A DNA stretch of 64,000 nucleotides from the NCBI RefSeq assembly GCF_003337435.1, contig NZ_QPJS01000004.1, forward strand, positions 114,618 through 178,617. Direction: 5' to 3'. A model generated the notes under the pieces. It ran no database searches, had not been told where the DNA came from, and saw nothing but the letters and a program-made list of their open reading frames with translations. The DNA is from Schleiferia thermophila (lineage in GTDB: Bacteria > Bacteroidota > Bacteroidia > Flavobacteriales > Schleiferiaceae). The translations under genes and the position numbers were made by a program. Shown here in pieces: positions 34,495 to 45,100 of this stretch (its first letter is position 1; each line of letters begins with the position of its first letter).

Positions 34495-35753
34495 AGAAAC
34501 TGTTTCAAACCACCGTCACCAGGGCGTTATCGGCTTTTTTAGGTCTGGTAATTTTATCCATCAATGCCAGATATATCGGCAGTGAGGGTGTTGGAGAAGT
34601 GGCATTATTTAATCTTTGGGTCAGTATTTTTTTGATGTTGTCAAACTTGCCGGGGGGCTCTGCCATGGTGTATTATGCCGTTCGTTACAAGTCATCTGAA
34701 TTGCTCGCGACAGCTTATATCTGGGCTGTTATTGCATTGGTATTGCCAATGGCCGTGTTGTGGATTTTTCCAACATTGCTTCCTTCTCCGGTATTTTTAC
34801 TTATAGTACTTTTTTTTTACTCTACAGGCTGGGCTCATCAATATTTGCTGGTAGGAATCGAAAAGCTGCACTTACACAATGCTGCCTCGCTGGCAGTGAA
34901 TTCCACTTTGATCGGAGCCCTAGTTTACCAATATTCTGTTTTTACACCTAAAGCTGAGCATTACTACCTGGCACTTTCTTTAGGTGCCGGAGCTCAATGG
35001 CTTTTATCGCTAGTTTTTCTTTGGCCAAGGCTCAGATTAGAAGGCTTTGATTTTAAAATTAATGTTCAATTGATCAAGCAGCTTTTGATAAACGGTTTTC
35101 ATATACAGATTGGAAATCTGGTTCAACAACTCAACTACAGGTTTACCTATTTTTTTCTTGAAAAATATCAGGGAACAGGAACCGTTGGAATTTTTGCAGC
35201 TGTGGTACAGCTTGGAGAGGGAATATGGCTACTTGCAAAAAGTGTCAGCTTAGTTGTATATTCTCGAGTGTCACAAAACGGCAGTGACTTTTCGGCCGGT
35301 GTTCTCACGTTCGTCACTGCCCGATGGGTGGCAGTTCTCAGCGGATTGGCCATTCTTTTGCTAGCTATGTTACCGGATGGGGTATACCACAGATTTTTAG
35401 GACCGCAATACATGGGTTTGGGACATTGGATGCTACTGATGACACCAGCGGTGGCAATTCTGGCAGCCGGGATGATCTATTCGCATTTCCTCGCCGGAAA
35501 AGGTCTGTTTTTTATCAATTTTCTTATATCACTTCTCGCTTTCATACCGATAGTATTGCTAGGAGATCTTTTGACATCTCGTTTAGGTTTGTATGGAGCT
35601 GTTCTTCTCAATACATGTTCTTATAGCATCACGGCCGTCGGATCTTTTTTGATTGTTTTGAGACATGTGGATAGCGAAAGCAAAGTATATATGTTCAGAT
35701 TTATCAATGATATTAAAATCCTTCATCAGCAGTTGAAAAAAGGGCAAGATTGA
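34488..35753 (+). CDS. Wzx-like polysaccharide flippase
   Basis: A 421-aa polytopic membrane protein with about 12 hydrophobic segments and the N-terminal RALSAFLGLVILSINARYIGSEGVGEV typical of the polysaccharide-specific transporters of the MOP superfamily. Such proteins move lipid-linked oligosaccharides across the inner membrane. It overlaps the glycosyltransferase gene upstream by 7 nt. No Wzy polymerase or ligase is adjacent, so the rest of the pathway must lie elsewhere. Confidence 0.85.
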   Translation: MLKKLFQTTVTRALSAFLGLVILSINARYIGSEGVGEVALFNLWVSIFLMLSNLPGGSAMVYYAVRYKSSELLATAYIWAVIALVLPMAVLWIFPTLLPSPVFLLIVLFFYSTGWAHQYLLVGIEKLHLHNAASLAVNSTLIGALVYQYSVFTPKAEHYYLALSLGAGAQWLLSLVFLWPRLRLEGFDFKINVQLIKQLLINGFHIQIGNLVQQLNYRFTYFFLEKYQGTGTVGIFAAVVQLGEGIWLLAKSVSLVVYSRVSQNGSDFSAGVLTFVTARWVAVLSGLAILLLAMLPDGVYHRFLGPQYMGLGHWMLLMTPAVAILAAGMIYSHFLAGKGLFFINFLISLLAFIPIVLLGDLLTSRLGLYGAVLLNTCSYSITAVGSFLIVLRHVDSESKVYMFRFINDIKILHQQLKKGQD

Positions 35754-35825
35754 TTTCGCTTGGTATATGGTATAAAACATCAAAATCTTCCCGTTGCGGT
35801 GTGATTTTTGACTTTTTACAAAACC

Positions 35826-35860
35826 TTTGAGTTTGGATGTGGATAATGATTATAAGTTTG
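35826..35860 (+). promoter_or_regulatory. Candidate promoter for CBS-GSCFA gene pair
   Basis: The -7 box TAAGTTTG (35853-35860) is preceded by TTTG at 35826-35829 (spacer 23) and at 35832-35835 (spacer 17), both within the allowed range. The expected transcript start is at or next to the ATG at 35869, implying a leaderless message. Confidence 0.5.
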
Positions 35861-35868
35861 TATTGATA

Positions 35869-36534
35869 ATGACGGGAGAAAATTACATATCACTGAGTTT
35901 AGCACCGCTTCATGCCGGTGACACCATTTCATTTGCCATCGATGAAATGATTCATCAAGGTACCCGTTCGCTGCCGCTTCTAAGCGATGGGCAACTTATT
36001 GGAATTCTTAGACTTGAGGATCTGGAAAATCTAAGCGAAGATTATTTGTCGCTTGGTGATTTGCCACCGCATCTCATAAAGCCAGGATTTATATACGTCG
36101 ATAGTCATGAGCTGGATATTATAGCTTCATTTGGCATTTACAAGTGCGATGTTTTGCCGGTACTCGATAGGGAGAAACAATATCAGGGTGCTGTATTGGC
36201 CTATGATGTATTGACCACTTTTGGCCAATCGCTGAGCTTTAAAATGCCCGGCGGCATTTTGGTACTTGAAATCCCATCATCCGACTATCAGCTAAGCCAG
36301 ATTGCACAAATTGCAGAGAGTGGAGAAGCCCGAATTTTAAGCCTATACTTAAATGAAATACCGGATAGTCAAAGAATTTTAATCACATTAAAACTAAATA
36401 GAGAAAACCTCGACGGCATCATTCAGACTTTTGAACGGTACAACTATGAAGTAAAAGCTATTTTTGGCGAAAGCCAGAGTATTATAGATCTGAAGCACAG
36501 GTATGAGTTGTTGATGAAGTGGATTAATATCTAA
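35869..36534 (+). CDS. CBS-domain protein
   Basis: About 221 aa from the ATG at 35869 (MTGENYISLSLAPL). A TTG 42 nt upstream is possible but lies in the promoter. A CBS pair covers about residues 8-120 (FAIDEMIHQGTRSLPLLSDG; SFGIYKCDVLPVLDREKQY), and a C-terminal ACT-like or ferredoxin-like region follows (ILVLEIPSSDYQLSQIAQIA). AcuB-type proteins of this shape bind adenosyl ligands and act as regulators. Its stop overlaps the GSCFA start by one base, so the two are co-translated and may work together. Confidence 0.8.
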   Translation: MTGENYISLSLAPLHAGDTISFAIDEMIHQGTRSLPLLSDGQLIGILRLEDLENLSEDYLSLGDLPPHLIKPGFIYVDSHELDIIASFGIYKCDVLPVLDREKQYQGAVLAYDVLTTFGQSLSFKMPGGILVLEIPSSDYQLSQIAQIAESGEARILSLYLNEIPDSQRILITLKLNRENLDGIIQTFERYNYEVKAIFGESQSIIDLKHRYELLMKWINI

Positions 36535-37535
36535 TGCAATTTCATCATCCCATTGTTGATTTCCGACCCCCGGAAGTACAAGACGCAGATAAAATAGGAT
36601 TGAGTGACACCATTGTTTTTTTAGGTTCGTGTTTTTCTGAAAATATAGGCGGAGAACTCAGGAGGTTGTATCATCCTGTAGTCATTAATCCACAGGGAAT
36701 TGCTTTTGATCCATTTTCAATCTGCCGCCATTTGACTTTAGCATCAAATACGGAATTTGAAATAAGACCTGTTTCACGTGATGGTTTGTTTTTTTCATGG
36801 GATCATCATAGCAGTCTGTATGCGACCACCATCGAGGGTTTGAAAGATACACTTCAGTCAGCAGTATATTCCACACGACTAGCCCTGGAAAAGGCTACGC
36901 ACGTAGTTATAACTCTCGGAACGGTATACTATTATCGATTGGCCGAAAGTGGGCAACCCGTTGCCAACTGCCACAAAATGCCATCGCATTATTTCAGAAA
37001 ATCCTTTCTTTCAGTAGCGGATACAGTAGAGGTACTTGTAAGAATATATGAAAACATCAATGTCATTAATCCTACTGCCAAATGTATTTTTACCATTAGT
37101 CCTGTAAAGTATCTAAGGGATGGGATAATTGAAAATAGTCGCAGTAAGGCACACTTGATCGCTGCAGTACATGAAGTGGTCAATTCATGCAAGGCCAGTT
37201 ATTTCCCCGCATATGAACTTGTAACCGATGTGCTCCGAAACTACGAATATTATGAGATGGATATGGCTCATCCTAACATACGTGCAATTTGGGCAGTCTA
37301 TAATTTTTTTTGTGAATCATGGGTGTCAGCACCATTACGAGCTGCCTTGCAGGAGATTGATGGATTTCTCCGGATGTTGCATCACGAGTTGCAACATCCG
37401 GAATCTCAAGCCGCTAAGAGGTGGTTTGTAAACCTTTCAACACAATTGGAAAAATTAAGAAATAAATACCCTTTAGAGCTTAGAGAAACTGACAAAGAGC
37501 GATGGGAAAGGCTGTGTGAAATGTTTTCTCCTTAA
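36534..37535 (+). CDS. GSCFA-domain protein
   Basis: A 333-aa protein. The family-naming motif is FLGSCFSENIGG (residues 29-40). IVINPQGIAFDPFSI-type and VANCHKMPSHYFRK segments follow, as in the family. GSCFA proteins have an SGNH-like fold and are widespread in Bacteroidota, where they are linked to glycan or lipid esters, but no reaction is proven. The sequence is cytoplasmic by appearance, with no signal peptide. It converges with the DUF1015 gene with a single base between the stops. Confidence 0.85.
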   Translation: MQFHHPIVDFRPPEVQDADKIGLSDTIVFLGSCFSENIGGELRRLYHPVVINPQGIAFDPFSICRHLTLASNTEFEIRPVSRDGLFFSWDHHSSLYATTIEGLKDTLQSAVYSTRLALEKATHVVITLGTVYYYRLAESGQPVANCHKMPSHYFRKSFLSVADTVEVLVRIYENINVINPTAKCIFTISPVKYLRDGIIENSRSKAHLIAAVHEVVNSCKASYFPAYELVTDVLRNYEYYEMDMAHPNIRAIWAVYNFFCESWVSAPLRAALQEIDGFLRMLHHELQHPESQAAKRWFVNLSTQLEKLRNKYPLELRETDKERWERLCEMFSP

Positions 37536-37536
37536 A

Positions 37537-38766
37537 TCAATGCCAATACAAACCTAAATCGTAGATGGTAAGACCACTTCGAAGCTTGGGTAAGATGAAA
37601 GTACTTTTAGGAGGCATTACCAGATGTGCATCGGCAATCCGTTTTACAGTTTCAAAATTGACTGGAGCTATTTCAAAAGCAATGGAATTTTTATGGTTTA
37701 AGACCCACTCTCTGGCTTTGTCTCTACCCTCAGGAGCCGGCATATAATGCAGCCTTGAATTTTCTTTGGCGCTTTCAACCCCAGCTATGGGATTTAAAAT
37801 GTGATCAAAGAGGATGCTCGCATCCAACTGCTGCATTAGATTTTTTTTCTCATACCAATGTTCCGGAAATTTAAAGGTTTGCCATTCGGCGCCGTAAAAG
37901 ATGGAAAAATAACCCCGATTAGTGACCCAGTTGTCACTCATCCTCTCGCAGTTGGAAAATATGAAATCTAAAATTTTGTTTTTTTCTTCGTCGCTATTGT
38001 TTTCGAGTAATCGATAAAAAGAGTCAACTACCAATTCAGTATCCGGCAGCATCATTGCCATGAAATAGGCTGATTCGGGGGTGGCATTCTTTTCATTCAC
38101 TAGTTTTTTATGCAGCAAAGCCGATGATGCAGAGCGATGATGGCCATCGGCAATGTAGACAGCATCTATCTGAGCGAAGGTCATCTCTATAGTTTCCAGG
38201 CTATTAATGTCGTCAATGATCCATAACTCGTGCAGTACACGGTCAGTAGAAGTAAATTCATATTCCGGTCGGATCAATAGATAACGTTCGAAGACCTTAT
38301 GCAATGAGGACTGCCATGGATAAGTAAGGAGTACAGGTTCGGCGTTAAATCCGGTGTGGTAGAGATAGTCGGCAAACATTTCTTCTCTCTTGGAGAGGGT
38401 ATGTTCGTGGATTTTAACCCGGCCTTCCTCGTAATCCGCCACACTCACAGCACCGATTATTCCAGTGAAGATGTGCTCCTGGGTGGATTGGCGATAAAGG
38501 TAGAAGCACTTTTTTGCTTCAGTGAAGAAAATTCCCTCATCGATAAATTTTTCGAAAGTTTTTCGAACTACTTTATACTTTTCAGACCCTTGTAAATTGT
38601 GGATGCGTGCTTCATCGGGATTGATAACATGAAGAAACGTGTAAGGATTGTTGCTTAATTTGTCTTCCAGAGCTTCTTTTGAATAAGTAACATAAGATCT
38701 GGTGGCCACTAAATAGGCCTTGTCACGTGTCGGCCGAATGGCTTTAAACGGCTTAAAGGAAAGCAT
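37537..38766 (-). CDS. DUF1015-family protein
   Basis: This 409-aa protein matches the DUF1015 family over its length. It has the N-terminal FKAIRPTRDKAYLVA, an LHVINPDEARI segment, and the family core AVYIADGHHRSASSA with DGHHR at about 207-211. The family is found in many bacteria and archaea, often near serine or phosphoserine metabolism genes, and has been tied to HPr-kinase-like sugar or serine phosphorylation in some work. The His-His-Arg centre suggests an enzyme. No serine-pathway gene is next to it here. Confidence 0.88.
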   Translation of the reverse strand: MLSFKPFKAIRPTRDKAYLVATRSYVTYSKEALEDKLSNNPYTFLHVINPDEARIHNLQGSEKYKVVRKTFEKFIDEGIFFTEAKKCFYLYRQSTQEHIFTGIIGAVSVADYEEGRVKIHEHTLSKREEMFADYLYHTGFNAEPVLLTYPWQSSLHKVFERYLLIRPEYEFTSTDRVLHELWIIDDINSLETIEMTFAQIDAVYIADGHHRSASSALLHKKLVNEKNATPESAYFMAMMLPDTELVVDSFYRLLENNSDEEKNKILDFIFSNCERMSDNWVTNRGYFSIFYGAEWQTFKFPEHWYEKKNLMQQLDASILFDHILNPIAGVESAKENSRLHYMPAPEGRDKAREWVLNHKNSIAFEIAPVNFETVKRIADAHLVMPPKSTFILPKLRSGLTIYDLGLYWH

Positions 38767-39192
38767 TACAAATGATGTAAAAAAGTGCCCAAATAAAATA
38801 TATTTACCCGATATTGTAAAAGGTTTAATTAAAATTTGGATGAATTTTCAAATAGTCTGAGAAATAAAAGCATCTATTGTGGAAAGCTCTGTTTCAAAGA
38901 AACCATTTATAAAAATAAAACTTCTTTAAGCATAAATGACTGGATATAAAATTTTACGTATTTCGGATATTTAATGTGATATTATTTATATAAAATTCGT
39001 TTCTTGTATAGTTTTACTTATGTTATTTATTAAATTAATATTTCAATTTTCAAGACAAAAATAAAAGATGGGTAATCAATATAAAAATATACAATTAGTG
39101 GTATTAGAGAGGAAACTTTAAGAAAAAAATTCTATAATTCAGTGTTTAGTTCACACTCAATAAAGTAAATAAAATTATTAAAATGTAGTGTT
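38767..39192. other. AT-rich gap, no gene seen
   Basis: This 426-bp stretch is strongly A+T-rich, with runs of T and A and no ORF of note. It lies upstream of the DUF1015 gene and after the end of the Nramp-like gene. No full TAnnTTTG promoter, hairpin or RNA-like structure was recognised. Confidence 0.5.
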
Positions 39193-40416
39193 TCACCGGA
39201 ATGTAATGAACAGATAGATAATTGTAAAAGCTATTAGGTACAAAAGACCAAGAGATGTGAGTATTTTGTTTATGGAAAAAATCTGTCGGGGAAAAAATCC
39301 TATTTGTCTCAGAAGTTGGGTATTGAACCAGGCTAGTACAGGTGCAGTGATAAAACTGATAACAGTGGCCAATGTAACAAGGTCTTTCATATTGGTTTTA
39401 AAAAATAAGATCACAACCATTCCACTCGTTGCCACTACCCAAAGAACGAATTCGTTCCAGCGATGAAGATTGCCCTTTCCTCTTGCTATGACGATGCTCT
39501 CGGCTATAACCCGAGGATAAGCATCCAAGACAGTAATTACAGTACTGATCATACAGGTGAGGGCAGCTATTTTAATCAAAAGAGAAACAGTAGATCCAAG
39601 CGCTACTTCGTACATGGATATCAGTGAGGCAGCAAACCCCACTGCATCTGCAGGCAACTGATTTTCTGTATTATACAAAGAAAAAAATCCTAGCAATAAA
39701 AACACCACAGCCAGAAAAGCGGTAGCGATAAATCCAATGTTGAAATCAATTTTAAAGATTTTTCGCGCATCAGGTTGTATTTTAAATTTTTCAACTGACC
39801 AGATGCTTTGCCAAATACTAAGGTCTATTGGAGCCGGCATCCAGCCCATTAAAGCAATTAAAAAGGTTATATGCTGGTAATTTCCCCAATCAATTTGGCG
39901 CCAGTATGAATGGCTGGGTGCTTGCCAGAGCAATGCCACTGCAACAACAGTAGAAAGGCTAAGTACAGCAATGATCCATTTAATAAGTCGGTCTAATATG
40001 GCATATCTTCCACGGATTAAAACGAATAGTGCAATTCCTAAAATAAGTGCAGAGCTCAATCTGATATCTGTTTCAATGCCTAAAACTACATTGAAGATAC
40101 CGGCAGTCACCAAAGTAACGGCTCCAAGGATACCTGGTACTGTGGTGGCAGCAATACACAAATTTGTGTAAAAGGGCAGCTTCCCGAGTCGATGGTAGCC
40201 GATTATCAAAGACTCACCTTTGGCTGCAGCATAATAAGGACCAGCGAAAAAGAAAGGCCACTTCAGCAAGTTGGCCAATACGACCGGCACGATCATCAAC
40301 AAACCATATTCAGCACCTGCTCGTGTACTCTGAACAAGATGCGATACACCGACAGCAGCACCGGCATAGAGAAGACCGGGACCTAAATTCTTTATTTTAA
40401 AATTATTACCTATCAT
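39193..40416 (-). CDS. Nramp-like transporter lacking the DPGN motif
   Basis: A 407-aa membrane protein with about 11 segments and the Nramp/LeuT-fold order. It starts LGPGLLYAGAAVGVSHLVQS. Lining up its AGA (33-35) with the same residues of classical Nramp puts G23-V24-S25-H26 where the Mn2+/Fe2+-binding DPGN should be. In TM6 the MPH motif reads MPAP (from Met 193). Two of the key metal ligands are therefore replaced, so another substrate (Mg2+, another cation, or a coupled organic solute) is possible. This variant recurs in Bacteroidota genomes annotated as Nramp, to my knowledge without a proven substrate. It lies upstream of the AT-rich gap and after the SQR-like gene on the same strand. 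Confidence 0.8.
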   Translation of the reverse strand: MIGNNFKIKNLGPGLLYAGAAVGVSHLVQSTRAGAEYGLLMIVPVVLANLLKWPFFFAGPYYAAAKGESLIIGYHRLGKLPFYTNLCIAATTVPGILGAVTLVTAGIFNVVLGIETDIRLSSALILGIALFVLIRGRYAILDRLIKWIIAVLSLSTVVAVALLWQAPSHSYWRQIDWGNYQHITFLIALMGWMPAPIDLSIWQSIWSVEKFKIQPDARKIFKIDFNIGFIATAFLAVVFLLLGFFSLYNTENQLPADAVGFAASLISMYEVALGSTVSLLIKIAALTCMISTVITVLDAYPRVIAESIVIARGKGNLHRWNEFVLWVVATSGMVVILFFKTNMKDLVTLATVISFITAPVLAWFNTQLLRQIGFFPRQIFSINKILTSLGLLYLIAFTIIYLFITFR

Positions 40417-40535
40417 AAATCAAATAGTTTATCCCAATCTTTTACATAATGCGCGGGAAGAGTAAATTTTGTCTAAAATAATTCAATTAGGACATGGACT
40501 CTCTTGAGTATTATAGAATTGTGTTTACAAATAAA

Positions 40536-40560
40536 AAAAGCCACTCATTGAGTGGCTTTT
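40536..40560 (-). terminator. Intrinsic terminator of SQR-like gene
   Basis: AAAAGCCACTC (40536-40546), loop ATT, GAGTGGCTTTT (40550-40560). A longer A-run at 40533-40539 gives a U-tract on the minus strand, directly after the stop at 40582. Confidence 0.9.
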
Positions 40561-40581
40561 GCTGAGGGTAATTAATAAGAT

Positions 40582-41835
40582 TTAAGCAGTTCCTTTCAAT
40601 ATTTTGTTCCAATACAACCATGGAAGAATATGTTTTTTAAGCATCCACATACTCCACCTTTCTTTAGATTGGTCAAAAGGAAAGGTTTCAATGGGCTGAT
40701 TGTTGTAATCAAACTCTGCTAAAATAAGCTTGCCATAACCTGTGACCAAAGGACAAGATCCATATCCATTGTATTTATGCACAGGGGATTTTTTTGACAT
40801 GTAAGTTAAAATATTTCCCACCATTACAGGTACCTGTTTACGTATAGCAGCACCAGTTTTTGCATTTGGAGTATTGGCTGCATCACCACAAGCAAAAACA
40901 TTCGGATACCTATTATGTTGGAGCGTGTATTTATCTACATCGATCCACCCCAGATATCCATCGGAGAATTGACCAGGTATTTTGGGTGTATCGGCAGGCC
41001 AGGCCGTATCTGGTATTGCGAAGGGACTTCGCTTTATAAAATCGGGAGCGCTTTGGGGAGGAGTCACATGGATCATATCAAACGGCTGTTCGACAAGGAA
41101 AGATTTTCCATGTTCGTCAGTGGTTTCAAAGATGGCGATTTTTTCATCGCCTTTTATTTCTACCAGGTTGTGCTTATAATGTAGTTTTATTCCATATCGG
41201 TTTACCACTTCAAGAAGTGATTTTGCGTATTTTTCAACTCCAAAAATGACTCCTCCACCGGAATAGAAGTGAACATTGGTTCTGGATAAGATGCCGTTTT
41301 TTCTAAAATAATCTGAAGCCAGATACATGATTTTCTGAGGAGCCCCTCCACATTTTATTGGAGTATTTGGATTGGTAAAAATTGCATTACCTCTTTTGAA
41401 ATTGCGAATTGTCTCCCATGTGTATGGAGCATATTGAGGCATATAATTGGTGGTCACTCCATTTTTTCCAAGTGATTCTTTAGCGCCTTTGATCTTGTGC
41501 CAATCCAGCTGTATGCCTGGTGTAAGGATAAGCACGTCGTAGGAATATTCGTCACCAGAGGTACATTTGACCACATTGTTATCGGCATCGAAACTTTCAG
41601 CAGCATCTTTAATCCAATCAGCTCCTTTTGGCATGCAGTCCTTTTGATCTCGGATAGTTGCTTCCATTTTATACGCTCCACCACCTACCAAAGTCCATGC
41701 GGGTTGATAGTAATGTTTTTCTGATGGTTCAATGATGCCGATCTTAAGACCCGGTTTTTTTCTCAGCAACTGTGCAGCCGATGATATACCAGCATTTCCC
41801 CCGCCTACCACTAGAATTTCGTAATGCTTGCTCAT
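40582..41835 (-). CDS. Sulfide:quinone oxidoreductase-like flavoprotein (SQOR type)
   Basis: This 417-aa FAD-dependent protein carries GGGNAGISSAAQLLRK at the N-terminal FAD-binding site and a second dinucleotide fold. The two redox cysteines of the SQR family can be placed at 162 (TPIKCGGAPQKIM) and 361 (GYGSCPLVTGYGKL). The latter block is very close to that of mitochondrial-type SQOR, pointing to the type II group. VFACGDAANTPNAKTGAA is the usual FAD/quinone segment. It probably oxidises sulfide to zero-valent sulfur and passes electrons to quinone at the membrane. No persulfide dioxygenase or rhodanese is adjacent. It has its own terminator. Confidence 0.9.
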   Translation of the reverse strand: MSKHYEILVVGGGNAGISSAAQLLRKKPGLKIGIIEPSEKHYYQPAWTLVGGGAYKMEATIRDQKDCMPKGADWIKDAAESFDADNNVVKCTSGDEYSYDVLILTPGIQLDWHKIKGAKESLGKNGVTTNYMPQYAPYTWETIRNFKRGNAIFTNPNTPIKCGGAPQKIMYLASDYFRKNGILSRTNVHFYSGGGVIFGVEKYAKSLLEVVNRYGIKLHYKHNLVEIKGDEKIAIFETTDEHGKSFLVEQPFDMIHVTPPQSAPDFIKRSPFAIPDTAWPADTPKIPGQFSDGYLGWIDVDKYTLQHNRYPNVFACGDAANTPNAKTGAAIRKQVPVMVGNILTYMSKKSPVHKYNGYGSCPLVTGYGKLILAEFDYNNQPIETFPFDQSKERWSMWMLKKHILPWLYWNKILKGTA

Positions 41836-42156
41836 ACTTCTTTTGTATTAATGTTTACGTAAATTTGATATAAATAATACCACAAAACTGTGATTAAAGT
41901 CACCTTTTAAGTGATGGAAATTTTGTAATTAACGTTTTCCACACGCGTGTCAATATCATAAGCAATAGCGTTACATCTACTAATAGTATCCAGGCTAGCC
42001 ATCCGATTAAAAATTAAATTTATCAACAGGTAAAACCACAATATAATTAATGTGGAAACTCCTTTAAAATTCAAAAAAGACACTTTAAACCTGATTGTGG
42101 CTTTCCATTTCTATTAAGGAATATATATTTGTTAACTGAAAAGTTCTATCCAGCCA
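41836..42156 (+). promoter_or_regulatory. Intergenic region with promoter of the T9SS cargo gene
   Basis: This gap between divergent genes is A+T-rich. A clear -7 box TATATTTG lies at 42124-42131, 25 nt before the ATG at 42157. A TTTC at 42102-42105 with an 18-bp spacer may be a weak -33. Nothing else was recognised, and no good promoter for the SQR-like gene was found. Confidence 0.5.
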
Positions 42157-45100
42157 ATGAAAAAAGGATTCTTTACGCTACTTTGGTTTTCGTTCATTGT
42201 CTCTCAGGCTCAGCCGGTTATCTCCACTGCTTATCTTGAAAATTTCGACAGTGCTACCATTAAAGGGACAACTTATAAAGGTATGGGAACTGGTACTGCA
42301 GGGCCAAATTTTCAATGGTCAATCAGCAATCAGCTCCAGGTTTCGACTCCAAATTCTTATACTTCAAAACCGGTAGGAGGAACTCAAGACACTATTTTTT
42401 TTGAAACTGATGCTTTTTCTACTGTTGGAAACACCTTTGCCCGCCTGACATTCAAACATATAGCTAAGATATTATTTGTCGATAGAGCTATTCTTCAAAT
42501 TTCTACGAACAATGGGGCTACCTGGACCACCTTTGTACCAAACAACCCGAATGCCTCCCCTCCTGTCCCGGGAAATGTTGTCTATTTGGGTTTGAGTGAA
42601 TCTTACAGAACACTTGGGTATTTCAATGATTTATCCTATTCAGGAATAAACATAAACAACAGCACAAACATTTGGGATGGCCCTACAGGGAATACGTTTC
42701 CAACCAATAACTGGTGGGTTGAAGAGACTTTTGATATTTCGGCACTGGCATGTGGAACAACTGGATTTCCTCAGGTTAAATTGCGATTTGCCTGTGCTTT
42801 TCCCTTTGGCAACGATGGAAATCCCAACCGCCCTTTAAAAGCCGGTTGGTTTCTGGATGATGTCAAAGTAGAAGTTTCTACCTGTGAGCTTTACAACCCT
42901 ACAGCGACATTCTCTCTTGGAGTATCGCCTCCTTACAACAATCATCCTCTCGCCGGACAATTTGCCCCCGGAAATTACCCCATTGGCATTAGAATTCAGG
43001 ACAATATACGAGCAGATTCAGCTCTACTATATTACAGGATTAATAATGGTCCATGGCAGTTGAAGTTTATGATTCCAGATGCAAGTATGCCGGTGACCAA
43101 CCGAGTCTTCAGAGATACCATTTTCAACCTCACAGTAGGCGATACAGTGGATTATTATATCATCGGCAAGGATACATGTAAAAACGAAGTGCGAATGCCG
43201 GCAAATGCTCCTGTATCATTTTATACTTTTTGGATTATGCCACCTCCCCCAGGAAAATGTATCCCTGGCTGGCAACCCGGAAACCCGGTAAATCCAAATA
43301 TTATTTACCCCACGGCTTCCAATCCATGGGTAGAAAGTTTTGAAAGTGCTGACTGGGTGCCAGGTACCGCTGGAGGCGCAGGTACTACCTACAGGGGAAC
43401 CTTTCCTACCGCAGTAGGGCAAAATTGGTCTGTAACCCCACCCAATAACCAGGCGCCTAACAACTATGCCTGGGCAATCATGGGAGGCAATCAACCTACT
43501 CCAAGTCCGGGAACAGGTCCATCAGGAGCTCAAAACGGATCAAAGTATATTTATACCTGGGGAGAGAGAGGTACCACAGGCCAGCAAACCATATTGGAAA
43601 CTCCATGCATTCAACTTCCATCCGACTCTTGTACAGCTCTGGAATTTTTCTATCACATGTTTGGTACCAACATGGGTTCGTTACGGGTGGATATAGATAC
43701 CAGCTCGGGAACTACTTCTACGTGGATCAATGGAATTTTTACTATTTCAGGTCAGCAACATTCCTCCAAATCAGCTCCTTACACAAGAGCTGTTGTAAAT
43801 ATTAAGCCTTTCACAGGAAAGTTTGTCAAATTTCGTTTTGTAGCTACTCGCGGAAATGGAATATTATCGGATATTGCAATAGATAATGTAAGAATTTACA
43901 ATCCTACCACAGACGATGCACGTCTCATGGAGGTGCTAAAACCACAAAACGGATTCTGTGGATATACCTCTACTGAAGATGTTCAGGTACGTGTACAGTC
44001 ACTGGGTTGCGATACGTTGAAAGCAATTCCCATTGCATTTAGAATCAACAATGGCCCAATTATATGGGATACCATAAAGCAAAACCTGATCACTGCTCAG
44101 CAAATTATTTACACCCTCACACCTAAAGCAAATCTCTCAACGCCCAACACGACCTATAATATAAAGGTTTGGGTGGCAGTACCCGGGGATGTAGATAAAA
44201 CCAATGATACGCTGGATTTAGTGATCTTTCATCCGCCAAGCCATAGCACGTTCCCACTTCTGGTAAATTTTGATGGGACCGGCAATGTCCCTGGAAACTT
44301 TTCGGTGCCTGGAAATTACGGTACATTGGCTACCACCGCATGGGAGAGAATACCCAACCCCACTGGAACATCCTTTAATCAATATGCTTGGGGTGTAGGT
44401 AAGGGCCTGCCACATCCGATTGAAAATACAGGGCCAATATCGGACTGGTCAAATTATGGAAATTATCTTTTTGCCCGTGGTAACTTTCAATTTGGCAGTC
44501 CGGCTACCCTGCAGTCGCTTTGCTTGAATTTTTCCGGGATGACCAATCCGGTTGTTTCATTCTACTACTACATGTATGCACCTGATGTCGACTCGCTGGT
44601 AGTAAAATTTTTGGAAGACGGAGGTAATAACTGGATTACACCAACAGGGGGAAGGATAGTGAATACCGGAGCCAATTCACATACCAATCACACGTCTACA
44701 TGGATTTATCGGGAGTTCAGCATGCAAGCCTTTGCAAATAAATTTGGTAGAATTCAGGTTCAGGCCCACCGTAAAAGTGGAGGCTCGGCTACTTTGGTAG
44801 CTATTGATAATCTGTATGTTTACAACAAAATTGCAAACGATGCAGGCATTGAGAACATTCAACCTCCCGGCTTGGGAGTGCCGGCAGGTACTGGACAGTT
44901 GCCAACTTTTACGATCAGAAATTTCGGAACGCAGACATTGACCTCAATACCCATCACATATACCATAACTCCTTATTGTGGTAGCGGAGCTGGCACACCA
45001 GTGACATACAACGCTACTTGGACAGGAAACCTCGCCCCCAACGCCACGGTGCAGTTTACCCCACAGACTTCTCCGGTATGGCCTACAGGAAGATTTAAAA

